Shown: positions 30,412-37,696 of the stretch, one piece after another
How the letters are laid out: the number at the start of each line of letters is the position of its first letter
Numbering within the stretch: position 1 is the first letter of the stretch
Source of the DNA: Actinomycetes bacterium
GTDB taxonomy: Bacteria > Actinomycetota > Acidimicrobiia > Acidimicrobiales > Palsa-688
Length of the DNA stretch: 46,728 nt
Direction: 5' to 3'
Assembly: GCA_021809105.1 (NCBI GenBank)
Contig: JAKBAM010000003.1
Span: 67,154-113,881, forward strand
Notes under the pieces: generated by a model
What the model saw: the letters and a program-made list of their open reading frames with translations, nothing else
What the model was told of the DNA's origin: nothing
Databases searched by the model: none
Position numbers and translations under genes: made by a program

Positions 30412-31779
30412 ACTGCGGCTGCGCCCCCGTCCGTGCGTCGCGCCCCGGCCCCGCCCGTCCAGCGTCGAGTCCGGCGGGAGCTGGTCGACGCCGCAGCGGC
30501 ACTGGTGGGGCTCGGGTTCGGCGCCTCGATCGCCCTCCCCATCTCCAACGAGACCGCCTCGGCGTTTCGGGCGCCCGGAGGTGCAGCCATGCTCTTCGGG
30601 AACGTGGCTGCGATGGGCGGTACCTGGCTGTTGCTCGTCATGGTCCTGCTGGCGGCGCGCCTGCCCACCCTCGAGTCCATCGTCGGTCACGACCGGATCT
30701 TGCGTTGGCACCGTTTTCTCAGCCCGTGGCCGCTGACGTTGCTCAGCGCCCACGCGGTCCTCACGACCGTCGGCTACGCCCAGTCTGCACGGACGGGCGT
30801 GGGCCACGAGATCGGCCCCTTGCTCAACTCCTACAGCTGGATGGTCGCAGCCACCGTCGCGTGGCTGATGCTCCTGGCCATCGCTTCGGTCTCTATCCGG
30901 ATGGCCCGGCGCCGCTTCGCCTACGAGACGTGGTGGGCCATCCACCTCTACACCTATCTGGCCGTAGCCCTGTCCTTCCTCCACCAGATATACGACGGCA
31001 ACGAGTTCGTGGGCCACAACCTGGCCCGGGCCGTGTGGATCGTCATCTGGTTGGCGACAGCAGGCGTCGTGCTCGTGTCGCGCGTCGGTGTGCCGGTCCT
31101 GCGCACCGCCCGCCACCAGCTGGAAGTCCAGGAGGTCAGGCGGGAGCGCAAAGGGGTCGTCTCACTGATCCTGGTGGGCCGAAACCTCGACCGGCTCGGA
31201 GCGGCCGGCGGTCAGTTCTTCTCGTGGAGGTTCCTGACCAGGGGCCTTTGGTGGCACGCCCACCCGTTCTCATTGTCGGCTGCGCCCACGCGGACCCACA
31301 TGCGGGTCACCATCAAGTCGCTGGGTGACACGACGGCCCTCCTGTCGAAACTGCGCCCAGGGACCCGGGTGGCGATCGAGGGCCCTTACGGTGTGTTCAC
31401 CGACGCCCACCGGGTCCACAACCGGGTGGCGTTGTTCGCCGCCGGTGTCGGGATCACCCCTGTACGAGCGCTGCTCGAGGAACTTCCGTCCGGGGTGGAC
31501 ATCGTCACGGTGGTGCGGGCCTCCAACGAAGGCGAGCTCCTGTTCCGCAAAGAGCTCGGAGATCTCATCACCCACCAGCGGGGTCGCCTGATCGAGATGG
31601 TCGGACCTCGGTCGCGCAACCGCCTGGACCCCGTCCACCTCCACAAGCTGATCCCTGACCTGGCCACCCGCGATGTCTTCGTGTGCGGGCCCGACGGGTT
31701 CGCGGCCCAGGTGGAACAGTCGGCCCGATACCTCGGGGTAGCCCCCGAGGCCCTCCACCGAGAGACCTTCGAGTTCTGA
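30409..31779 (+). CDS. Ferric-reductase-like flavocytochrome b (FRD/FNR fusion)
   Basis: Moves electrons from cytosolic NAD(P)H through FAD and two membrane hemes to the outside. The 456 residues have about six helices (30-230) with His101/His115 and His179/His192 spaced as in bis-heme ferric reductases and NADPH oxidases. A ferredoxin-reductase domain follows: the FAD motif HPFSLSAAP (285-293), EGPYGVF and the NAD(P)-binding GVGITPVRALLEE, with VFVCGPDGF at the end. An FMN-binding protein and ApbE follow immediately, so the likely acceptor is the covalently bound FMN of the next gene product. Ferric or quinone reduction is also possible. Confidence 0.88.
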   Translation: MTAAAPPSVRRAPAPPVQRRVRRELVDAAAALVGLGFGASIALPISNETASAFRAPGGAAMLFGNVAAMGGTWLLLVMVLLAARLPTLESIVGHDRILRWHRFLSPWPLTLLSAHAVLTTVGYAQSARTGVGHEIGPLLNSYSWMVAATVAWLMLLAIASVSIRMARRRFAYETWWAIHLYTYLAVALSFLHQIYDGNEFVGHNLARAVWIVIWLATAGVVLVSRVGVPVLRTARHQLEVQEVRRERKGVVSLILVGRNLDRLGAAGGQFFSWRFLTRGLWWHAHPFSLSAAPTRTHMRVTIKSLGDTTALLSKLRPGTRVAIEGPYGVFTDAHRVHNRVALFAAGVGITPVRALLEELPSGVDIVTVVRASNEGELLFRKELGDLITHQRGRLIEMVGPRSRNRLDPVHLHKLIPDLATRDVFVCGPDGFAAQVEQSARYLGVAPEALHRETFEF

Positions 31780-31789
31780 GAGGACCCAA

Positions 31790-32302
31790 ATGCGACGCGC
31801 CCCCTATGTCATCGCAGGCACTTTCGCCGGCGTCGCCGGCATTCTGGCCTACCCAACCCACCCGCTCCACCTGAAACTCCCGGCCCAAGCCGCAGGCAGC
31901 GCCAGTCCGGCCACCACCGCTCCACCCGCATCCACCAGTGCGACGACGCTTCCGGGAAGTGCGGCGACGACTGCGCCCGGAAGTGCGGCGACGACGCCGG
32001 CCACCGCGCCGCCCTCCAGCGCCGCCCGACAGGCAGCAGGTGCCGACCAGCCGTACCCATACGGGGACATAGCGGTGCAAGTCAAAGTGGCCGGGACCCG
32101 CATAACCGATGTCGTCGTCACCCGCCAGCAGGTCATCGACGGAACCTCGAGCTACATCAATCAGCAGGCGTTCCCGCTGCTGCGCCAGCAAGTGCTGGCC
32201 GCCCAGTCAGCCAACATCAACGGCGTCTCGGGTGCGACCTATACGGCCCAGGCCTACGTCAACTCGGTCCAGTCAGCGCTGGACAAGCTCGGGGTCAAGT
32301 GA
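31790..32302 (+). CDS. Exported FMN-binding domain protein (flavinylated electron carrier)
   Basis: A 170-residue protein with an N-terminal membrane anchor (about 5-21), a Thr/Ala/Ser/Pro-rich stalk (33-85) and a C-terminal FMN_bind domain. The flavinylation motif SGATYT (147-152) has the acceptor threonine last, as in NqrC and RnfG. ApbE, which attaches FMN to that residue, is encoded next with a GTGA overlap. The stalk would hold the flavin outside the membrane near the flavocytochrome. The ribosome site GAGAGGA lies 10 bases after the previous gene. Confidence 0.9.
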   Translation: MRRAPYVIAGTFAGVAGILAYPTHPLHLKLPAQAAGSASPATTAPPASTSATTLPGSAATTAPGSAATTPATAPPSSAARQAAGADQPYPYGDIAVQVKVAGTRITDVVVTRQQVIDGTSSYINQQAFPLLRQQVLAAQSANINGVSGATYTAQAYVNSVQSALDKLGVK

Positions 32303-33066
32303 CCGCCACGGCGACCCCTTGCCGCCACGCCGAGCCGGTCATGGGGACAGTGGTCTCCTTCACGGTGTTCACCGACTCGGGTGATGCCGACTCCATGATC
32401 AGGCGCGCTTGCGCGGGTCTCCACCGAGACGACCGGATGTTCTCCACGTGGAAGCCCGAGAGCCCCATGAGTCGTTTTCGGGCCGGGCAGCTCGACGCAG
32501 CCGACCTCACCCCCGAGATCAGCGCCGTCCTGGACCGCTGCCGCGAGCTTCGGACGATGACAGGAGGCTGGTTCGACCCGTGGGCGATGCCGGGCGGCGT
32601 CGACCCCACCGGGATGGTCAAGGGTTGGGCGGCACAGCGAGCCCTCGACACGCTCGTCGAAGGGGGCGCCACCGCAGCCATGGTCAACGCCGGAGGCGAT
32701 CTGGCCGCTGCTGGCACCCCACCGGGGGAGCCCGGTTGGCGGATCGGCATTCGTCACCCGTGGCAGCCCGTGGCCTTCGCTGCGGTTGTCACCGTGTGCG
32801 GGGCTGTTGCCACGTCGGGCGACTACGAGCGCCCCGGTCAACTCCTCGATCCGGCTACGGGCTCCGTCAGCCGCCGGGCTGCGTCAGCGACCGTCGTCGG
32901 CCCCGACCTGGCAGTGGCCGACGCCCTGGCGACCGCGCTGGCCGTCGGCGGATCCGATATGTTCGAACGCTTCGATGCGATCCCTGGTTACGAGGCCTAC
33001 CTGATCGGAGCGGACGGAGCCGAAGCTTCGACTCCGGGAATGCCGTTCGTGTCATCAGATGCTTGA
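32299..33066 (+). CDS. apbE: ApbE, FAD:protein FMN transferase
   Basis: Attaches FMN to Thr/Ser of exported flavoproteins using FAD and magnesium. The 255-residue product is short for the family. Signatures are PVMGTVVSFTVF at the start, MVKGWAAQRALD, MVNAGGDLAAAG, VATSGDYER and the metal-binding DALATALAVGG. The segment usually reading H-x-I-D-P-x-T-G appears as GQLLDPATG without the His. No lipobox or signal peptide is evident, so it may act in the cytosol or be exported by another route. It is sandwiched between its likely substrate and a lipoprotein gene, overlapping both. Confidence 0.9.
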   Translation: MTATATPCRHAEPVMGTVVSFTVFTDSGDADSMIRRACAGLHRDDRMFSTWKPESPMSRFRAGQLDAADLTPEISAVLDRCRELRTMTGGWFDPWAMPGGVDPTGMVKGWAAQRALDTLVEGGATAAMVNAGGDLAAAGTPPGEPGWRIGIRHPWQPVAFAAVVTVCGAVATSGDYERPGQLLDPATGSVSRRAASATVVGPDLAVADALATALAVGGSDMFERFDAIPGYEAYLIGADGAEASTPGMPFVSSDA

Positions 33067-34057
33067 CCGCTCGAGGAACTTTCACCCCCCGGCCGCGGCT
33101 AGGCGGCGAGGGATGATCCTGGCCGTGGCGGCGGCCGTGCTGATGTCCGCGTGCGGATCCACCGCATCAGGCCAGGCGCAGTCACAGGCCGCCCGCCGGC
33201 CCGGGGCGGCGACGGATCCAGCCGGCACCTCCACCCCGGTGACGACGGTGCCCGCCACGACGACCACCCCCGCTCCCCCCGTGCCGCTTCCGGGGTGGAG
33301 CGCGGTACGGACGACGGCGACGGCCGTGACCGTCCAACGCCGGACCATCGTCACGGCGAACGGCAGCACCGTGACGCTGGCCCTGTTCCCGGCCGGCGCC
33401 TACCGGCTGGTGCTCCACGCCGGCAGCTCCGACCCGCCGACGCGGGGCGTGGTCCTGCCAGCGGATGGCCAGTCGGTGATCAGCGCCGCCGAGCGCCCGC
33501 TCCTGGTGGGTGCCTTCAACGGGGGGTTCCAAACTTCGACGGGATCGGGGGGCGTGGAGATCGGCGGACAGGTGCTCGCCGCGCTCCAGCCTGGGCGGGC
33601 CAGCGTTGTGATCGACGCCAACGGGCAGGCCAAGGTCGGCGTGTACGGCCAGACGGTTCCCGTGCCTGGCGATCCCGCCGTGTCGGTCCGCCAAAACCTG
33701 GGGCTACTGGTGCAGGGAGGTGTTGTCAGCCCGGGAATCAGCAACGTGTTGAGCTGGGGCGCGACCATCGGCGGGAGGCTCGCCGTGGCCCGTAGCGCTC
33801 TCGGACAAGATGCCGCCGGCGACCTGATCGTCGCGGCGAGCATGTCGGCACTGCCGGTCGACCTCGCCAGCGCGCTCATCGAAGTCGGCGCCACCACCGC
33901 CATGGAGCTCGACATCAACCCCGAGTGGGTCCAGCTCGATCTGGCGTCCTCCCCGGGTGGGCCCCTGACCGCAGCTGTCCCCGGTCAGGTCCGGCCCGCC
34001 GACCAATACCTTTCAGGCTGGACCCGCGACTTCTTCACGGTGCTGGCGACCAGCTGA
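33059..34057 (+). CDS. Lipoprotein with phosphodiester glycosidase (NAGPA)-like domain
   Basis: A 332-residue exported protein. The signal peptide ends in the lipobox region VLMSAC (lipidated Cys32); a Thr/Pro-rich linker runs to about 75. The rest resembles the DUF2233/NAGPA family: VGAFNGGFQT, LGLLVQGGVV, then IEVGATTAMELDINPEW. Known members cleave phosphodiester-linked sugars, such as GlcNAc-1-phosphodiester in animals. The bacterial substrate here is unknown. The start overlaps apbE by eight bases, placing it in the flavin operon, an unexpected partner. Its end overlaps the convergent gene by 23 bases. Confidence 0.8.
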   Translation: MLDRSRNFHPPAAARRRGMILAVAAAVLMSACGSTASGQAQSQAARRPGAATDPAGTSTPVTTVPATTTTPAPPVPLPGWSAVRTTATAVTVQRRTIVTANGSTVTLALFPAGAYRLVLHAGSSDPPTRGVVLPADGQSVISAAERPLLVGAFNGGFQTSTGSGGVEIGGQVLAALQPGRASVVIDANGQAKVGVYGQTVPVPGDPAVSVRQNLGLLVQGGVVSPGISNVLSWGATIGGRLAVARSALGQDAAGDLIVAASMSALPVDLASALIEVGATTAMELDINPEWVQLDLASSPGGPLTAAVPGQVRPADQYLSGWTRDFFTVLATS

Positions 34058-35003
34058 CTACGACTCCGATCAGTTGTCGGCCGTCGACTGGCGCATCTGC
34101 AGTCCCCGAGGCGGAGATCGGGGTGCCCCCCGATTCGAGCCGCCAAGGCCGGACCCCGTCGACGTAGAAGGCGTCGCACAGCCTCGCCGCCTCGTAGGAG
34201 ACCAGCATGGCGTGCACGTCCGCTTGGATTGCCTTAGCGACGGCCGGGACTTCCGGCAGAGCTGGCAGCATCGCGCCGGCGGAGTCGGACGCAGCGGCAG
34301 CGGCGAGGTCAGCCACCGCCGACCAGGGCCGCGTCCAGGAGACACCGGGATCGCCGCTCGCCTGTAGGGCGGGCCCCAACGCGGTGTAGCTGATGACATG
34401 GCCCGGGAGGTAGGCGAAGCGCCAGGAAGCGAAACTGCGGCCGAGGTCCGCCATGAGTGCCAGGCTCTGGGACAGCCGTATGTCCTGCGCGAGCACCGAC
34501 GTCTGGGCTGGCGCGGCGGGACCAGGCGGCCCGACGAAGTGCGGGTCGAGCCTGGAACTGCGAGCGAAGTCGATGCGCACCTCGGCTCGGCCGTTGCCTT
34601 GGTGCCCATCACCCGCCCCGTCGTGAGGGGGCAGCACCCGTTGACCGTCGAACCGTAACCACTCGCCGACCTCGTGCGCCGCATTGAGCACCAGGTTTTC
34701 CAGGGTGTAGCGAGCGGCCACCTCCAGCAGCTCTTGATCAGGGCGCCCTGCTCGCTCCAGCGGTCCGGCCGCCGCGCAGGCCTCGCTGCTCTGCCAGTCC
34801 CAAGACCGAAACGGACCGAGGGGATCGTCCAGCACCCAGCGGTCGGAGTCCGGCCCGCTCATTGTGACCTCCAGCCAAAGCGGCGGCCCCCAGAACCGAA
34901 GCCCGATCCCATCGAGGCGAACCTCCATGCGATCCAGGATCCGCTTCCATCGCGACTCGTCCCATTGGGGGGGCACCGATACGACGAGGTCAGGGTTGGG
35001 CAC
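34035..35003 (-). CDS. Unrecognised 322-residue soluble protein
   Basis: I do not recognise this protein. The frame is open to 35105, but the upstream part overlaps the zinc-ribbon gene. GTG 35003, overlapping that gene's stop by 14 bases, gives a start PNPDLVVSVPPQWDESRW. Features: Trp-rich N-terminal half (FWGPPLWLEV, FRSWDWQSSE), a His/Glu segment NLVLNAAHEVGEWLRFDG, and an Ala-rich C-terminal half with AHLYS-free helices and YEAARLCDAFYVDGV. No signal peptide, membrane helix or known catalytic motif is visible. The codon pattern is that of a real gene. Coupling to the zinc-ribbon gene suggests they work together. Confidence 0.6.
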   Translation of the reverse strand: MPNPDLVVSVPPQWDESRWKRILDRMEVRLDGIGLRFWGPPLWLEVTMSGPDSDRWVLDDPLGPFRSWDWQSSEACAAAGPLERAGRPDQELLEVAARYTLENLVLNAAHEVGEWLRFDGQRVLPPHDGAGDGHQGNGRAEVRIDFARSSRLDPHFVGPPGPAAPAQTSVLAQDIRLSQSLALMADLGRSFASWRFAYLPGHVISYTALGPALQASGDPGVSWTRPWSAVADLAAAAASDSAGAMLPALPEVPAVAKAIQADVHAMLVSYEAARLCDAFYVDGVRPWRLESGGTPISASGTADAPVDGRQLIGVVVSWSPAP

Positions 35004-35214
35004 GCGAGGACGCGTCGGAGGGGCCCATGGGCAGCGGGAGGAGGACCTCGGTGCAAGCCGGGCAGAGTGCCCAGCCGGTCTGGAACGACAGCGTCGGGTC
35101 GCCATCGAAGTCAGCGCGGCAGCGCCCGCAGCGCCGGGTGGCAGTCGACCTGGTCTGGCTGGTTGATGTTGTTCGGCCAGTCGAAGCGGTCTGGTTGGGC
35201 TCCGGGTTCCCCAT
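34990..35214 (-). CDS. Small zinc-ribbon protein
   Basis: A 74-residue protein from ATG 35214, with a GGGGGG-like ribosome site upstream; a TTG at 35259 would add 15 residues. A Thr/Ser-rich N-terminus is followed by a two-knuckle zinc ribbon, CGRC and CPAC separated by about 18 residues. It is too small for an enzyme and may bind nucleic acid or protein. The ATG lies inside a palindrome nearly repeated at the divergent gene's start. Its last codons overlap the GTG of the unrecognised protein. Confidence 0.6.
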   Translation of the reverse strand: MGNPEPNQTASTGRTTSTSQTRSTATRRCGRCRADFDGDPTLSFQTGWALCPACTEVLLPLPMGPSDASSRAQP

Positions 35215-35222
35215 GGGAACCC
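35204..35222. promoter_or_regulatory. Palindrome over the zinc-ribbon start codon
   Basis: GGGTTCC (35204-35210) and GGAACCC (35216-35222) are perfect inverted repeats around CCATG. The minus-strand ATG at 35214 is at the centre. A closely similar palindrome covers the divergent ATG at 35403. Confidence 0.4.
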
Positions 35223-35259
35223 CCCGATCTTCCCCTGAGAGCAGGGGTACGTTGCTCAA

Positions 35260-35393
35260 AATGAGCTGACCTCAATCTACCCGACCTCCCGAAATGTGGG
35301 TGATGAGCACCGGAGGGTGGGGAGGACGGGGTGTAGGGTAGAAATAGTCGCCCATTTCGGACGGCAGCGGTCCCGCCTCAGCGGGACAGATCG
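35260..35393. promoter_or_regulatory. Divergent regulatory region with a 5' leader hairpin
   Basis: The roughly 180-base region between the zinc-ribbon and receiver starts has AT-rich patches. TAGGGT (35334-35339) is a possible plus-strand -10. GTCCCGC (35370-35376) and GCGGGAC (35381-35387) form a perfect 7-bp stem with a 4-base loop shortly before the receiver start. No known riboswitch class matched. Confidence 0.4.
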
Positions 35394-35846
35394 GTGGTTC
35401 CCATGGGAGCCCCAGCCATTTTGTCGATTGGGTCCGAGGCGCCTGACCAGGCGGCCGAGACCCGTATCGTCGTGGTCGACACGCACCACGACCGCCGCCA
35501 GCTGATGCGGTATGTGCTGGAGCTCGGGAGCCGTGGGCGGGCCAGCGTGGCCTTCGCGGAAGGTCCGGATAGCGCGGTCGGGGCGGTCGAGCGCCTCGAT
35601 GCCGATGCTGTGCTTGTCGAGGTGCAGATACCGGTGGCCCACGGCCTCGAGACCGTCCGGCGACTCAGGGAAGCTGCTCCTGAATTACGGATCGTAGTGT
35701 GCTCGTTCCACACCGACGCTCCGACCATGGCTACGGCGCTCTCGCTAGGCGCCGACGCCTACCTGAAGAAGCCTCTTCGACCGACTGAGCTGTACCACGC
35801 GCTGCGCAAACCGACAGCAGCCACCACGACGAAGGAACGTTCATGA
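35394..35846 (+). CDS. Stand-alone receiver domain with Glu in place of the phosphoacceptor Asp
   Basis: A 150-residue CheY-like protein without an output domain. From GTG 35394 the fold reads TRIVVVDTHHDRR, DAVLVEVQIP, RIVVCSFHTD, GADAYLKKPL. The Lys and Ser switch residues are kept. The usual Asp-Asp acid pair is Asp29-Thr30, and the phosphoacceptor is Glu76. Such a protein cannot be phosphorylated in the normal way and may be locked in an active-like state. An ATG at 35403, centred in a palindrome, is an alternative start. It overlaps the next zinc-ribbon gene (ATGA) and is probably cotranscribed with it. Confidence 0.82.
   Translation: MVPMGAPAILSIGSEAPDQAAETRIVVVDTHHDRRQLMRYVLELGSRGRASVAFAEGPDSAVGAVERLDADAVLVEVQIPVAHGLETVRRLREAAPELRIVVCSFHTDAPTMATALSLGADAYLKKPLRPTELYHALRKPTAATTTKERS
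35396..35411. promoter_or_regulatory. Palindrome over the receiver start codon
   Basis: GGTTCCCAT and ATGGGAGCC share the central AT and match at 8 of 9 positions as an inverted repeat. It is almost the same sequence as the palindrome at 35204-35222. Confidence 0.35.
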
Positions 35847-36043
35847 TCACTCCGGATCGGCCTCGTCCGTCGCCCTCACCGCATCCGTCGTTCCCCGCCC
35901 GCGAGGGTGTGCAGATGCGCCAGCGCAGCGCGACAGTCACCTGCTCGGCGTGCCAGATCACGTATCTGCACCCCCCGCCGGCGGCGGCTCTGGCGCTGGC
36001 AGGGACCTGGGTGTGCGCCCGCTGCACCACTGACACTGACTGA
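35843..36043 (+). CDS. Small zinc-ribbon protein downstream of the receiver
   Basis: A 66-residue protein beginning in the ATGA overlap with the receiver gene. A Pro-rich N-terminus is followed by CSAC and CARC about 26 residues apart, a likely zinc ribbon. The spacing and flanks differ from the divergent zinc-ribbon protein, so they are not close copies. It may partner the degenerate receiver. It ends 30 bases from the convergent cob operon, with no clear terminator between. Confidence 0.6.
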   Translation: MITPDRPRPSPSPHPSFPAREGVQMRQRSATVTCSACQITYLHPPPAAALALAGTWVCARCTTDTD

Positions 36044-36073
36044 GCGTCAACCATCAACCGGCTAGTGCAGTGA

Positions 36074-37696
36074 TCAGGCCTCCTTGACCCCTGCGGAGTC
36101 GAAGGTGGCCATGCCGGACATGATCAGCGATGCGGCCTGTACCACCGGCAGAGCGAGGGCGGCACCGCTGCCCTCGCCGAGGCGCAGACCCAAGTCGAGC
36201 ACTGGTGACAGGCCCAGGTGCTCCAACGCGGCTGTGGCTCCTGGCTCCGCTGAACGATGCCCGGCGATGACAGACCCGGTCACCGCAGGGCTCAGAGCGG
36301 CAGCTACGAGCAGTGCGCTCAGGGCTATGACCCCGTCGACGACTACCGGGACGCCGGCGGCCGCCCCGGCCACGATATAGCCGGCCAACGCCGCATGCTC
36401 CAAGCCCCCGACCTCCGCCAATACCCGTAGCGCGCCTCGGTCCGGACCGAGGCGCGCTACGGCTTTGCTCACTAGCCTTACCTTTCGGGCCAGGGTCGGA
36501 TCGTCGATGCCGGTGCCGCGTCCGGTGACTTCCTCTGCGGGCCGGCCGGTGAGGGCCGCGATGAGCGCGGCCGAGGGCGTTGTGTTGGCGATCCCCATGT
36601 CGCCCGTGAGAAGTACCCGGGCACCCCCTGCCACTGCGGCGATCGCGGTTGCGGCCCCCACGTCCAAAGCGGCGCTCGCTTCACTCTCGGTCATCGCCGG
36701 GCCCTCGCTCAAGTCGGCGGTGCCGGAGCGCACTCGCCGCCCGAGCAGCGTTGGACCGCCCGGCGCGCTGGGTGCCGGGAGTAGAGGAGTGGCGACACCG
36801 ACGTCGACAACGGTGACCGCGGCCCCAGCGGCAGCCGCCAGGACGTTGATTGCCGCGCCTCCCGCGCAGAAGTTGGCGACCATCTGAGCCGTCACCTCCT
36901 GTGGCCATGGCGAGACGCCCTGCGCCCACACCCCGTGATCGCCGGCGAAGATCGTCACCGCCGCGGGCGTCGGCACCGGGGGTGGCGACATGCCGGCTAT
37001 CGCAGCCAGCTGCGTGCCCAGCTCCTCGAGTCGGCCGAGGGATCCCGGCGGCTTGGTCAGGCGGCCCTGGAGGGCCCTGGCGTCGGCCGCCGCACTCTCG
37101 TCGAGGGGCCCGGCAAGGAGGAGGGCGGCCGCCAGTGGCCCGAAGCGGGCGGCCAGGTGCTCCAGCACCGCGATGTCGAGACGTGCTTCGCGGTCTGGCA
37201 TCCAGTTGGATGACGTATTCGGTACCGAACTGGACACTGGAGCGCCAGCTGCCATCCCCACACCGAGGAAGGCCACGCCGGCGGCAGCCGCTGCGCCCTC
37301 GTCAGCTGGCTGGTCACCGATCATCAGCGCTTCGGGGGCGTCGATCCCCAGGAGGGCCAGTGCCCGCTGGACTCCCGCTGGATCAGGCTTGCGAGCACCC
37401 ACCTCGACGGAGGTGATCACTACCTCGAACAGGGACGAGACGTCCTCGCCGAGTGCGGAGCGCACTTCGGACTCGCCCATCACCGACGTGTCGGTGACCG
37501 CAGCGAGGCGCACGCCGGCGGCTGCCAACACCCGCAGGAGCCGTCGAGCGCCGGGGCGGTAGGACGGCTGCAGGTCGGCGACGGCGGTGCCCGGTGGGGC
37601 GAGGTCCACCAGGGTCCCCCCGATGTCGAAGATGACAGCGGTGAGGGGTGCGGCAGGGAGGGGTGGGGCGGGGATGGAAGGCTGGTCAGGGGTCAC
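36074..37696 (-). CDS. cobT: HAD-family phosphatase fused to CobT
   Basis: A 540-residue fusion. The C-terminal part (about 200-540) is nicotinate-nucleotide:dimethylbenzimidazole phosphoribosyltransferase, which makes alpha-ribazole-5'-phosphate: RLTKPPGSLGRLEEL, AGDHGV, GDMGIANTTPSAAL and the catalytic Glu508 in RLGEGSGAAL. The N-terminal part (about 18-150) is a HAD hydrolase: DIGGTLVD (nucleophile D24, Gly at the usual acid/base Asp), TDTS, K103 in ARKPDP and GDQPAD (D127). The phosphate product of CobT must be removed by CobC, which is absent here, so the HAD domain may do that job; this is inference. GTG 37696 overlaps the upstream gene by 11 bases. Confidence 0.92.
   Translation of the reverse strand: MTPDQPSIPAPPLPAAPLTAVIFDIGGTLVDLAPPGTAVADLQPSYRPGARRLLRVLAAAGVRLAAVTDTSVMGESEVRSALGEDVSSLFEVVITSVEVGARKPDPAGVQRALALLGIDAPEALMIGDQPADEGAAAAAGVAFLGVGMAAGAPVSSSVPNTSSNWMPDREARLDIAVLEHLAARFGPLAAALLLAGPLDESAAADARALQGRLTKPPGSLGRLEELGTQLAAIAGMSPPPVPTPAAVTIFAGDHGVWAQGVSPWPQEVTAQMVANFCAGGAAINVLAAAAGAAVTVVDVGVATPLLPAPSAPGGPTLLGRRVRSGTADLSEGPAMTESEASAALDVGAATAIAAVAGGARVLLTGDMGIANTTPSAALIAALTGRPAEEVTGRGTGIDDPTLARKVRLVSKAVARLGPDRGALRVLAEVGGLEHAALAGYIVAGAAAGVPVVVDGVIALSALLVAAALSPAVTGSVIAGHRSAEPGATAALEHLGLSPVLDLGLRLGEGSGAALALPVVQAASLIMSGMATFDSAGVKEA

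Noticed and set aside
35330..35393. Possible riboswitch (cyclic-di-GMP class considered) before the receiver gene
   Set aside because: Only a simple 7-bp hairpin is present; the conserved loops of that class are not recognisable.
36044..36073. Terminator between the zinc-ribbon gene and cobT
   Set aside because: The 30-base gap has no convincing hairpin, so none is called.
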